A stretch of DNA of 6,313 bases, from assembly GCA_000433415.1 (NCBI GenBank), contig FR890475.1, forward strand, positions 1-6,313, written 5' to 3'. The translations under genes and the position numbers were made by a program. Each line of letters starts with the position of its first letter. The first letter of the stretch is position 1. The notes beneath the pieces are model-generated. The model worked only from the letters and a program-made list of their open reading frames with translations, was not told the origin of the DNA and made no database searches. This document shows, one piece after another, positions 1 through 5,874 of this stretch. Source of the DNA: Clostridium sp. CAG:448 (lineage in GTDB: Bacteria > Bacillota > Clostridia > Oscillospirales > CAG-272).

Positions 1-501
1 AAAGAGCGCACAAAACAGCCGCCACCCCCGCGCACCGAGCGAAGCCACCCCCTCCCCTGCCGCAACCGCACTGCCGGTCTGCGCAAGATAGGTATGCAAC
101 GCGTCCGGGTAACACAGAAACAGGAGCAAAAGAATCATCCCCAGTCCCGAAAAGATCGGACCTATACCGATGAAGAGATTGCCGAGCATCTGATAGGGAT
201 TGCGTTTACGGTAGGTATGCGTTACATACCCCAGCACGCCATCCGGACTGCGCGGCTGCCAGAGCACCATCCGACTGATCCGGTGTCCGAACAAAAGGCA
301 CATCAACGCATGCCCGGTTTCATGAACGGGCGTCCCGACAAGAGAGGTCGCGATCACCAACCGGTACCCGAAACCGCCGCCCAGCAGGCGCCTGACAAGC
401 GCCTCACACCCCGCGACCGCCAGTCCGCACATCACGAACACCCCGACCGTCAGAAACAGTATCCGTACATAATACCAAAGAAAACTCCAAACCGCGTCCA
501 C
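1..501 (-). CDS. Putative membrane zinc metallopeptidase (M50/site-2-protease-like), N-terminal part
   Basis: This frame is open from a GTG at 501-499 to the left edge (167 codons seen, C-terminus missing). The GTG is chosen because GGGGGGAGG at 517-509 lies 7 bases upstream and a consensus promoter lies further upstream. Residues about 8-30 form a hydrophobic, probably membrane-spanning segment. Residues 60-64 are HETGH, the HExxH zinc-binding and catalytic motif of metallopeptidases, embedded in a hydrophobic stretch (about 48-71). A second hydrophobic segment (about 105-130) contains GIGPIFSG, resembling the GPxxN-type motif that follows HExxH in M50 intramembrane proteases. Another hydrophobic segment seems to begin near the edge. 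The third zinc ligand expected further on (an Asp/Asn-rich motif in M50) is outside the window, so family membership cannot be settled. The substrate is unknown. It is transcribed divergently from nnr. Other membrane HExxH families are possible. Confidence 0.68.
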   Translation of the reverse strand, partial: MDAVWSFLWYYVRILFLTVGVFVMCGLAVAGCEALVRRLLGGGFGYRLVIATSLVGTPVHETGHALMCLLFGHRISRMVLWQPRSPDGVLGYVTHTYRKRNPYQMLGNLFIGIGPIFSGLGMILLLLFLCYPDALHTYLAQTGSAVAAGEGVASLGARGWRLFCALF

Positions 502-544
502 TGCCGCACCTCCCCCCACAAAAAATGTCCCGTTGCCGGTTGGT

Positions 545-573
545 TTGCCAACCGCCGATGCAGCTATTATAAC
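545..573 (+). promoter_or_regulatory. Probable promoter for nnr, overlapping the divergent promoter
   Basis: On the plus strand TTGCCA (545-550) is followed after 17 bases by TATAAC (568-573). Each box has one mismatch to consensus. The start point would be near 580, about 46 nt before the nnr ATG at 626. The -10 box shares positions 568-571 with the minus-strand -10 box, so two RNA polymerases could not occupy both promoters at once. It is the only plausible plus-strand promoter I see before nnr. Confidence 0.5.
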
Positions 574-594
574 GAACAAATTCCGCCCTGTCAA
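566..594 (-). promoter_or_regulatory. Sigma-A type promoter for the membrane metallopeptidase gene
   Basis: Read on the minus strand, TTGACA (594-589) is followed after exactly 17 bases by TATAAT (571-566), a perfect match to the housekeeping sigma-A consensus. Transcription would start near 559, giving a leader of about 58 nt before the GTG start at 501. The boxes and spacing are seen directly; activity is inferred. Confidence 0.85.
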
Positions 595-625
595 GGGCTC
601 CGCCGAAAAAGGAGCAAAACAAACC

Positions 626-2176
626 ATGATTCCGATTCTGACCGCACGGCAAATGCGTCTTTGCGACGACGCCGAAACAGAGAAAGTTCCCGCACACGTT
701 CTGATGGACCGCGCGGCGCAGGCACTGTTCCAAACGCTCCGGACTCACCCCGCCCTGCGTGAAAAAAGCCGCACTCTGATTCTGTGCGGCAGCGGAAACA
801 ACGGCGGGGACGGTTTTGCGTTGGCAAATCTCCTTCCGACAGCGACGACCGTTGTCGTTTATGTCGGAGAGATGACCGCGGACGGGCAGCCGGACACGGG
901 CAAAATGAGTCCGGAATGTGCCCGCAGGTACGCAAATGCCCTTGCCAACGGACTGCGCGTACAGGTCACCCTGCCGGAGGACACCACAGACACCGTGATC
1001 GTGGACGCCGTATTCGGCATCGGGCTGAGCCGACCGATCACGGGGCGTTGCGCCTCACTTCTGTCAAAGGCGGCGGCACGCGGCTGTCCCGTGCTTGCGG
1101 CAGATATTCCCTCCGGACTGCACGCATACAGCGGAGCGGTTCTGGGCACCGTCCTGCCGGCAACCGTCACACTTGCCATCGGCTATCCGAAAAGAGGGGA
1201 GGTCCTCTTCCCCGGTGCTGCATACGCGGGAGAGGTTTGTACCGCGGACATCGGCATCGGAACCGGTGCACTTCCCACCCCTGCAACCGCACATCTTTTG
1301 GAGCGCACGGATCTGTTTCCGCTTTTGCCCCCGCGCCCGCGGCGTGCCAACAAAGGAAGCTTCGGCAGAGTCCTTTTGGCGGTCGGTTCCCCACTGATGA
1401 GCGGCGCGGCTTATCTGTCCGCCTTTGCAGCATATCTGTCCGGCGCGGGGCTGGTGGAAATTCTGACCCCCGCGTGCAACCGCACCATCCTCGCGACCGC
1501 ATTGCCGGAAGCCATTATAACCACCTACCCCGAAAACCAACCGGACCCGCAGATCATAAAAAATGCCCTGTCCCGCGCGGATGCGGTCGTGATCGGATGC
1601 GGCATCGGAACGGACGAAGCGGCTGAACAACTGCTCCGTTTCCTGCTCGGACAGGTGCATGTTCCCCTGGTGCTGGACGCGGACGCACTCAACCTGCTTG
1701 CAAAGAATCCGGCGCTCTTTGCGGCTGTTGTGCCGGAACAACGCGCACAGACCGTTCTCACGCCGCACCCCGGCGAATCCGCGCGTCTGCTCTCCCGCTC
1801 CGTCAGTGAGGTGCTTGCCGACATTCCGCAAAGCGCCAGGGACTGCGCCGCGGCATTTCAGGCGGTTGTCATCCAAAAGGACGCGCATACCGCCCTTGCC
1901 GCTCCGGACGGCACCGTTCGCCTGTGCCCGTACGGCAACAGCGGCATGGCAACCGGAGGAACCGGCGACGTGCTTGCGGGTCTTGTTGGCGGACTGCTTG
2001 CCCAGCACGCCGCGCTCGGTACCGGCGTTTCCGTTTTTGACAGTGCCGCCTGCGCCGTTCTCGTACACGCAATAGCAGGCGATCTGGCAGAATCCGCGCG
2101 CGGCGGGCGCAGCCTGCTGGCACGCGACGTATGCGACGGAATTGCCGATATTTTGCGAAAAGCAGACATCCGGTAA
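626..2176 (+). CDS. nnr: Bifunctional NAD(P)H-hydrate epimerase / ADP-dependent NAD(P)H-hydrate dehydratase
   Basis: This cytoplasmic enzyme repairs damaged NADH and NADPH: the epimerase half interconverts R and S hydrates, and the dehydratase half removes water from the S form using ADP. At 516 aa it has the usual length of the fused protein. The N-terminal YjeF_N domain (about 1-215) shows CGSGNNGGDGFALA (54-67), DAVFGIGLSRPITG (127-140) and DIPSGL (160-165). The C-terminal kinase-like domain (about 235-515) shows NKGSFGRVLLAVGS (242-255), SGAGLVE (272-278), LDADALNLL (350-358), TPHPGE (379-384), and GNSGMATGGTGDVLAG (437-452), whose GTGD Asp is the expected catalytic residue. No frameshift or lost motif is seen. 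The ATG at 626 is preceded by AAAGGAG (608-614); the frame stays open back to an ATG at 533, but that would include the promoter region, and similarity to the family starts at MIPILTARQM. Its stop lies 10 bp before the next promoter, without a terminator. Confidence 0.96.
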   Translation: MIPILTARQMRLCDDAETEKVPAHVLMDRAAQALFQTLRTHPALREKSRTLILCGSGNNGGDGFALANLLPTATTVVVYVGEMTADGQPDTGKMSPECARRYANALANGLRVQVTLPEDTTDTVIVDAVFGIGLSRPITGRCASLLSKAAARGCPVLAADIPSGLHAYSGAVLGTVLPATVTLAIGYPKRGEVLFPGAAYAGEVCTADIGIGTGALPTPATAHLLERTDLFPLLPPRPRRANKGSFGRVLLAVGSPLMSGAAYLSAFAAYLSGAGLVEILTPACNRTILATALPEAIITTYPENQPDPQIIKNALSRADAVVIGCGIGTDEAAEQLLRFLLGQVHVPLVLDADALNLLAKNPALFAAVVPEQRAQTVLTPHPGESARLLSRSVSEVLADIPQSARDCAAAFQAVVIQKDAHTALAAPDGTVRLCPYGNSGMATGGTGDVLAGLVGGLLAQHAALGTGVSVFDSAACAVLVHAIAGDLAESARGGRSLLARDVCDGIADILRKADIR

Positions 2177-2186
2177 AATCTGCCCA

Positions 2187-2215
2187 TTGACAGCGCCGTT
2201 TTTCCCTGCTATAAT
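2187..2215 (+). promoter_or_regulatory. Consensus sigma-A promoter for bioY
   Basis: TTGACA (2187-2192), a 17-base spacer and TATAAT (2210-2215) match the housekeeping promoter consensus exactly. The predicted start is near 2222, giving a leader of about 68 nt to the bioY ATG. It begins 11 bp after the nnr stop, so bioY need not depend on the nnr transcript, though read-through is possible. Confidence 0.85.
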
Positions 2216-2226
2216 GTTCGCGTTTG

Positions 2227-2249
2227 GGTAACGCTGATTTTGCGTTGCC
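2227..2249 (+). promoter_or_regulatory. Dyad / short hairpin at the start of the bioY leader
   Basis: GGTAACGC (2227-2234) and GCGTTGCC (2242-2249) are inverted repeats around a 7-base centre TGATTTT. There is one mismatch as DNA, which becomes a G-U pair in RNA. It starts about 5 nt after the predicted transcription start, a position where a repressor operator or a 5'-protective stem would be expected. It does not match the BirA biotin operator half-site (TTGTNAACC type), so a link to biotin control is unproven. Confidence 0.35.
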
Positions 2250-2289
2250 GCATCCCCTATTTCGCTCAACCTGTTTTCCCGGAGGCACC

Positions 2290-2844
2290 ATGAAGACCCA
2301 ATCCAGACTGCAATTTCTGATTTCCCTGATTCTCTGCGCACTGTTCTGCGCGGTCATCGCCGTGTCGGCACAACTGATTATCCCCGGCGTCATTCCCTTC
2401 ACCATGCAAACCTTTGCGGTCTTTCTGACCGTTGCCGTGCTCGGCACCGCCTGGGGCAGCGTCTCCGTTCTGGCGTATCTCTGCCTCGGTCTGATTGGCG
2501 CTCCCGTGTTTGCCGGATTTCACGGCGGCATCGGCGTTTTGTTCGGTGCAACGGGCGGTTATCTGATCGGATTCCTTCCCGCCGTCGTCCTGACCGGTCT
2601 TCTTCTGCGCTTTTTCGGCAAAAACCTGCTGCTCCGCTTTTTCTCCATGTTGGCAGGGCTGGGGCTGGTCTATCTGTTCGGTACCGTCTGGTTTGTACTG
2701 GTCTACACACCGCAGACCGGTCAGAGCGGTCTTTGGTATGCGCTGGTCAAGTGCGTGTTTCCCTACATCCTGCCGGATGCCGTCAAGCTCTTTCTTGCGG
2801 CACTCCTGGGCGGCAAACTGCAAAAGCTTGTGCGCAGAAAATGA
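2290..2844 (+). CDS. bioY: BioY, biotin-specific S component of an ECF transporter
   Basis: BioY is the substrate-capture membrane subunit for biotin uptake in energy-coupling-factor transporters. The protein is 184 aa, typical for the family, very hydrophobic, with about six predicted membrane segments (roughly 9-31, 37-52, 55-73, 83-108, 114-138, 155-175). Family signatures are IPFTMQTFAVFL (35-46), the glycine-rich GAPVFAGFHGG plus LFGATGGYLIGF block (70-95), and PYILPDAVKLFLA near the C-terminus (158-170). No ecfA or ecfT genes are adjacent, so it probably borrows a shared ATPase/EcfT module encoded elsewhere, or acts alone as some BioY proteins are reported to. The ATG is preceded by GGAGG (2281-2285) with a short 4-base gap. 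An upstream in-frame TTG at 2224 is not favoured because it lies at the predicted transcript start. The gene has its own promoter and terminator and looks intact. Confidence 0.93.
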   Translation: MKTQSRLQFLISLILCALFCAVIAVSAQLIIPGVIPFTMQTFAVFLTVAVLGTAWGSVSVLAYLCLGLIGAPVFAGFHGGIGVLFGATGGYLIGFLPAVVLTGLLLRFFGKNLLLRFFSMLAGLGLVYLFGTVWFVLVYTPQTGQSGLWYALVKCVFPYILPDAVKLFLAALLGGKLQKLVRRK

Positions 2845-2851
2845 AATTTTG

Positions 2852-2887
2852 AACGCCGCAACGGATTTTTTCCGGGGCGGCGTTTTT
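2852..2887 (+). terminator. Rho-independent terminator after bioY
   Basis: Starting 7 bp after the bioY stop, AACGCCGC (2852-2859) pairs with GCGGCGTT (2877-2884), and the loop contains a smaller CGGA/TCCG stem. A run of five T residues (2883-2887) ends the structure. This is the form of an intrinsic terminator and separates bioY from the RCC1-like gene. Confidence 0.8.
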
Positions 2888-3033
2888 CGCTCCGCCCACG
2901 CCGGCTCCCGCCTTCCCCGGCAGCTGCTTCCGGAAGAGGAATCATCCGGTTTCTCTTTTTTCTTTTGCGTAAAAAGGATCCACAAACGCGCGGCAAAAAA
3001 ATTGTGCGTATCTCCGAAATTGGTCGAAATCGC

Positions 3034-3062
3034 TTGCATTGTGCGTTTCTGTATGATATACT
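3034..3062 (+). promoter_or_regulatory. Extended -10 promoter for the RCC1-like gene
   Basis: TTGCAT (3034-3039) lies 17 bases before TATACT (3057-3062), and TG at 3054-3055 supplies the extended -10 motif (TGnTATACT). Transcription would start near 3069, about 64 nt before the ATG at 3133. The stretch 2888-3033 between the bioY terminator and this promoter holds no gene that I can support. Confidence 0.65.
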
Positions 3063-3070
3063 GATTCTGT

Positions 3071-3108
3071 ATTGTGGCGACATTGCAAGGGCACTGTCCT
3101 CACACAAT
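3071..3108 (+). promoter_or_regulatory. Imperfect hairpin in the leader of the RCC1-like gene
   Basis: ATTGTG (3071-3076) can pair with CACAAT (3103-3108). Within it GACA (3079-3082) can pair with TGTC (3095-3098) and TGC (3084-3086) with GCA (3091-3093), leaving a 4-base AAGG loop. It lies just downstream of the predicted start point. ATTGTGCGT also occurs twice as an exact direct repeat upstream (3001-3009 and 3038-3046), the second copy overlapping the promoter. This may be an operator or a leader structure; no T-run follows, so it is not a terminator. Confidence 0.35.
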
Positions 3109-3132
3109 CGGCAAAAAGAAAGGGGGAAGCCT

Positions 3133-5874
3133 ATGGAAAACCGGCAACCGAATCTGCAATGCGGTCTGCTCGCCTGCGGGACGGCACATACCGTTGCCCT
3201 GGCATTGGACGGTCACGTCTGCAGCACCGGCGACAACCGTGCCGGGCAGTGCAATACGGATACCTGGAACCGGATCACCGGCATCTCCTGCGGTGCGGAT
3301 TTTACGGTAGGCGTCCGGGAGGACGGTACGGTCTGCGCAACCGGGAACAATCTGTACGGGCAGTGCAATGTTTCCAATCTGTTCGGGGTAACGGACGTTG
3401 CCTGCGGCGCCCGCCATACCGCCGCGCTCCGGCGGGACGGAACCGTGGTCTGCCTGGGTGACAACAGCGCCGGGCAGTGCGATACGGTCGGATGGGAAGA
3501 GATTGTTTTTCTCTGCTGCGGCGGCGCTTTGACACTGGGAATCGACCGGGCAGGGCACCTGCACCTGTGCGGCAGGCAAAAGAAACGCTTTGCGGGGAGC
3601 GCACGATGGGAGCGCCTCGTCTTTGCCGCAACCGACGGCAACCGCATCTGTGCCATTGACCGGGACGGGAGGCTGTACAGTCTTCCGGGGCTTGGGCAGA
3701 AACAGCGCAGGCAGACGGAAAAAGTGCGCTTTTCCTCGGTTACACCTACCCCTTTCGGCGTGATTGCAATCGGCACGGACGGTTCTCCCTATCCGATTCC
3801 GGAAAAGCTGCTCCCGCTCTGTCCGGACACACCGGAGGACGACCCGGCACGTGATTCCGCATGGGTCATGTGTGCCGCGGGTGCGGCGCACGTAGCGCTG
3901 TTGCGCCGCGACGGCAGGATTCTCTCTGTCGGCGACAACCGCGCCGGGCAATGCGAAACCGGCACCTGGAAGCTGTTTCCGCTTTTTTCCCTGCTTGTCA
4001 AAGATCGCGAACGCCTGCAAAAACAGCGCGCATTGCGCCTGTCGCGCCGTCGTGCGCGTGCCGCGGATGCACGGAAATACAGCCGCCGGATCTCGTGCGG
4101 GCCGTACGCCAGTGCGGCAATCACTGCCGCCGGCAACCTCCTGACCGCCCCCGATCTCTGCCGCGCGGATCCGCAGTCCGATGTCGTATCGGTCAGTCTG
4201 GGCAGTACACATCTGCTCGCCCTGCACGGGGACGGAACCGTCAGCGCCGTCGGCATCAATCACGGCGGGTGCTGTAATACCGACCGTTGGCAGTCGGTTG
4301 TGGCAGTCTGCGCGGGAAAAGACGTTTCCTACGGTCTGCGTGGTGACGGCTCTTTGTTGGTGGAAGGAAGCAATACCACCGGACAGTGCCGTGTGACCGA
4401 CTGGGAGGACATCACGGCAATTGCCTGCACGGAAAAATTCGTGGTGGGACTGAGCTACGGACGCACCATGCGCGCCGCGGGCGCCATACCGTTTCCGATC
4501 AAGGAACTGCTCCGCTTCCGTGATATTGTCTCCTTTGCCGTCAGCGAAGATCATGTCGCGGGACTGTGTGCCGACGGGACTGCCGTTGCCTGCGGTGAAA
4601 ACGGCTACGGACAGTGCAATGTCGGCGACTGGCAGAATCTGACCGCCATCGCCTGCGGTGCCGGGTATACCATCGGGCTGTGTGCGGACGGCAGCGTTGT
4701 GGCAACCGGCAATAACAGCCTGGGGCAATGTAACACGGAATCCTTCCGCGAGATTGCCGCGATCGCCTGCGGAAGCGCCCACACGGTGGGATTGTGTGCA
4801 GACGGCAGTGTGGTTGCAACCGGCGCAGATCTTGCCGGGCAATGCCGGACCGGGTCTTTTTCGGACGTTGTGGCAATCGCCTGCGGAGATGCGCACACCA
4901 TTGCGCTGACTGCGGACGGTCACGTTCTGGCAACCGGGGACAATCGGCAGGGACAATGCGAAACCGCCGATTTCTGTCTTTTCTCCGATGCCGCCTCCTC
5001 TGAAAAACAACCCGGTATCCCCGAAAACGCCGCTCTGTCGTCTCCCGATCTTTCCTCCTCCGGGGCTTCCGCCGCAGAACCCGCGTTCCCTGCGGTCTGC
5101 GACCCGTACCGTCTTGCGCAAATCCGCCGCGACTGTGCACGCTATGCCGCGCGGGTATCGGTCAACAAAGACTGCTCGACCCTTTTGGATGAGAACGGCA
5201 ACGTATTGCCGGTCAACGGCAAAGGTGCCCCTTCTCCTGTTCCGTTTCTTTGCCCGGATGGCATTGAAATTGCTGCCTGTGACCGTCAGATGTTTGTCCG
5301 CAGGCAGGACGGAACGGTTTGGGCGTCCGCGGGGAATATCACCCTGCCGGACAGCATCCCGTTTGCACAGATTGCCTGCGGGAAAGACCATATCGCCCTG
5401 CGCACCCCGGACGGAAAGGTGCCCGCATACGGCGACGACACCTGCGGGCAATGCGATACCTCCGATTTTTCCGACATCACGGCAATTGCCTGCGGCGCAT
5501 ACCATACCGTAGGACTGTGCCGGGACGGACATGTGGTTGCGGTGGGCGCCGACTGCCGCTTTGATGAAAACGGCGAGCAATCCTTCTGCGGACAGTTGGA
5601 TCTGCAGGATATCCGGGATGCCGTGGCGATTGTCTGCGGCAATGCCGTCAGCGCCGGTATCCGGGCGGACGGCACGGGCTTTGCCCGCGGGAATAACCGT
5701 TTGCCCGCGGGGATAACCGGTACGGGCAGTGCGAAACCGATGCGTTCCGCAATGTCGTTTCCCTCGTCTGTGCTCCCGGACATACCCTTGCGCTGTGTGC
5801 CGACGGCAGTGTCTGCGCCTGCGGAAACAACCGGACGGGCGCCTGCGATACGGGCAGTTGGAAAAACATTGTGA
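3133..5874 (+). CDS. Large RCC1-repeat (beta-propeller) protein, frame broken near its 3' end
   Basis: This is a 913-aa product if read literally. ATG 3133 is chosen for the AAAGGGGG ribosome binding site (3119-3126) and the promoter upstream; the frame is open from 2965 but that part would include the promoter. No signal peptide or membrane segment is visible, so it is probably cytoplasmic. The body consists of RCC1-type units of about 38 residues with the pattern ACG..HT.gLc.DG.V.atGdN..GQC. About seven units (14-283) are followed by a basic helical insert (288-318), about eight more (319-615), a Ser/Ala/Pro-rich linker (616-656), a second helical stretch (658-676), then a third set. Several units are degenerate (e.g. 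128-245). RCC1 propellers generally bind proteins or chromatin; the partner here is unknown. Residues up to 856 fit the repeats; 857-913 are out-of-frame sequence caused by the 20-bp duplication at 5680-5719. Confidence 0.85.
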   Translation: MENRQPNLQCGLLACGTAHTVALALDGHVCSTGDNRAGQCNTDTWNRITGISCGADFTVGVREDGTVCATGNNLYGQCNVSNLFGVTDVACGARHTAALRRDGTVVCLGDNSAGQCDTVGWEEIVFLCCGGALTLGIDRAGHLHLCGRQKKRFAGSARWERLVFAATDGNRICAIDRDGRLYSLPGLGQKQRRQTEKVRFSSVTPTPFGVIAIGTDGSPYPIPEKLLPLCPDTPEDDPARDSAWVMCAAGAAHVALLRRDGRILSVGDNRAGQCETGTWKLFPLFSLLVKDRERLQKQRALRLSRRRARAADARKYSRRISCGPYASAAITAAGNLLTAPDLCRADPQSDVVSVSLGSTHLLALHGDGTVSAVGINHGGCCNTDRWQSVVAVCAGKDVSYGLRGDGSLLVEGSNTTGQCRVTDWEDITAIACTEKFVVGLSYGRTMRAAGAIPFPIKELLRFRDIVSFAVSEDHVAGLCADGTAVACGENGYGQCNVGDWQNLTAIACGAGYTIGLCADGSVVATGNNSLGQCNTESFREIAAIACGSAHTVGLCADGSVVATGADLAGQCRTGSFSDVVAIACGDAHTIALTADGHVLATGDNRQGQCETADFCLFSDAASSEKQPGIPENAALSSPDLSSSGASAAEPAFPAVCDPYRLAQIRRDCARYAARVSVNKDCSTLLDENGNVLPVNGKGAPSPVPFLCPDGIEIAACDRQMFVRRQDGTVWASAGNITLPDSIPFAQIACGKDHIALRTPDGKVPAYGDDTCGQCDTSDFSDITAIACGAYHTVGLCRDGHVVAVGADCRFDENGEQSFCGQLDLQDIRDAVAIVCGNAVSAGIRADGTGFARGNNRLPAGITGTGSAKPMRSAMSFPSSVLPDIPLRCVPTAVSAPAETTGRAPAIRAVGKTL
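4537..4977 (+). repeat. Four in-register 114-bp repeat units inside the RCC1-like gene
   Basis: Four consecutive blades (residues about 469-615) have exactly the same 114-bp (38-codon) period. The GCCTGCGG stretch starts at 4651, 4765 and 4879, and TGTGC/DG codons start at 4567, 4681 and 4795, with the equivalent in the fourth unit 114 bp later. They are the most alike units in the gene, suggesting the most recent internal duplications or gene conversion. Confidence 0.8.
5680..5719 (+). repeat. 20-bp tandem duplication that breaks the RCC1-like reading frame
   Basis: Copy 1 is TTTGCCCGCGGGAATAACCG (5680-5699). Copy 2 (5700-5719) is identical except for G in place of A (5692 versus 5712). Copy 1 in the upstream frame reads FARGNNR and copy 2 in the downstream frame reads FARGDNR, both good forms of the conserved RCC1 GxN motif. 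Removing either copy gives one continuous frame of the form ARG(D/N)NRYGQCETD. Confidence 0.95.

Noticed and set aside
533..625. Upstream in-frame extension of nnr to ATG 533
   Set aside because: It would lie across the overlapping promoters and adds 31 residues not expected for the family, whereas the ATG at 626 has a ribosome binding site and begins right where family similarity starts.
94..762. A 222-codon plus-strand open frame covering the metallopeptidase gene and the start of nnr
   Set aside because: It overlaps the HETGH-coding minus-strand gene and the nnr start, has low-complexity Arg/Pro-rich composition and would read through both promoters.
1064..2341. A 425-codon minus-strand open frame over nnr
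   Set aside because: The sense strand encodes a clearly conserved nnr with all motifs; the antisense translation has no family features and is a codon-bias shadow.
2932..2962. CCGGA/TCCGG inverted repeat followed by a T-rich tract, considered as a second terminator
   Set aside because: The stem is only 5 bp with a long loop and the T tract is interrupted; the clear terminator at 2852-2887 already serves bioY.
2965..3132. Upstream in-frame extension of the RCC1-like gene to ATG 2965
   Set aside because: The region contains the extended -10 promoter and the ribosome binding site for ATG 3133, and the added residues show no repeat pattern.
3133..5874. The RCC1-like repeats considered as a DNA satellite or CRISPR-like array
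   Set aside because: The periodicity follows codons and protein blade length with degenerate units, so it is a coding repeat; there are no conserved short repeats with unique spacers.
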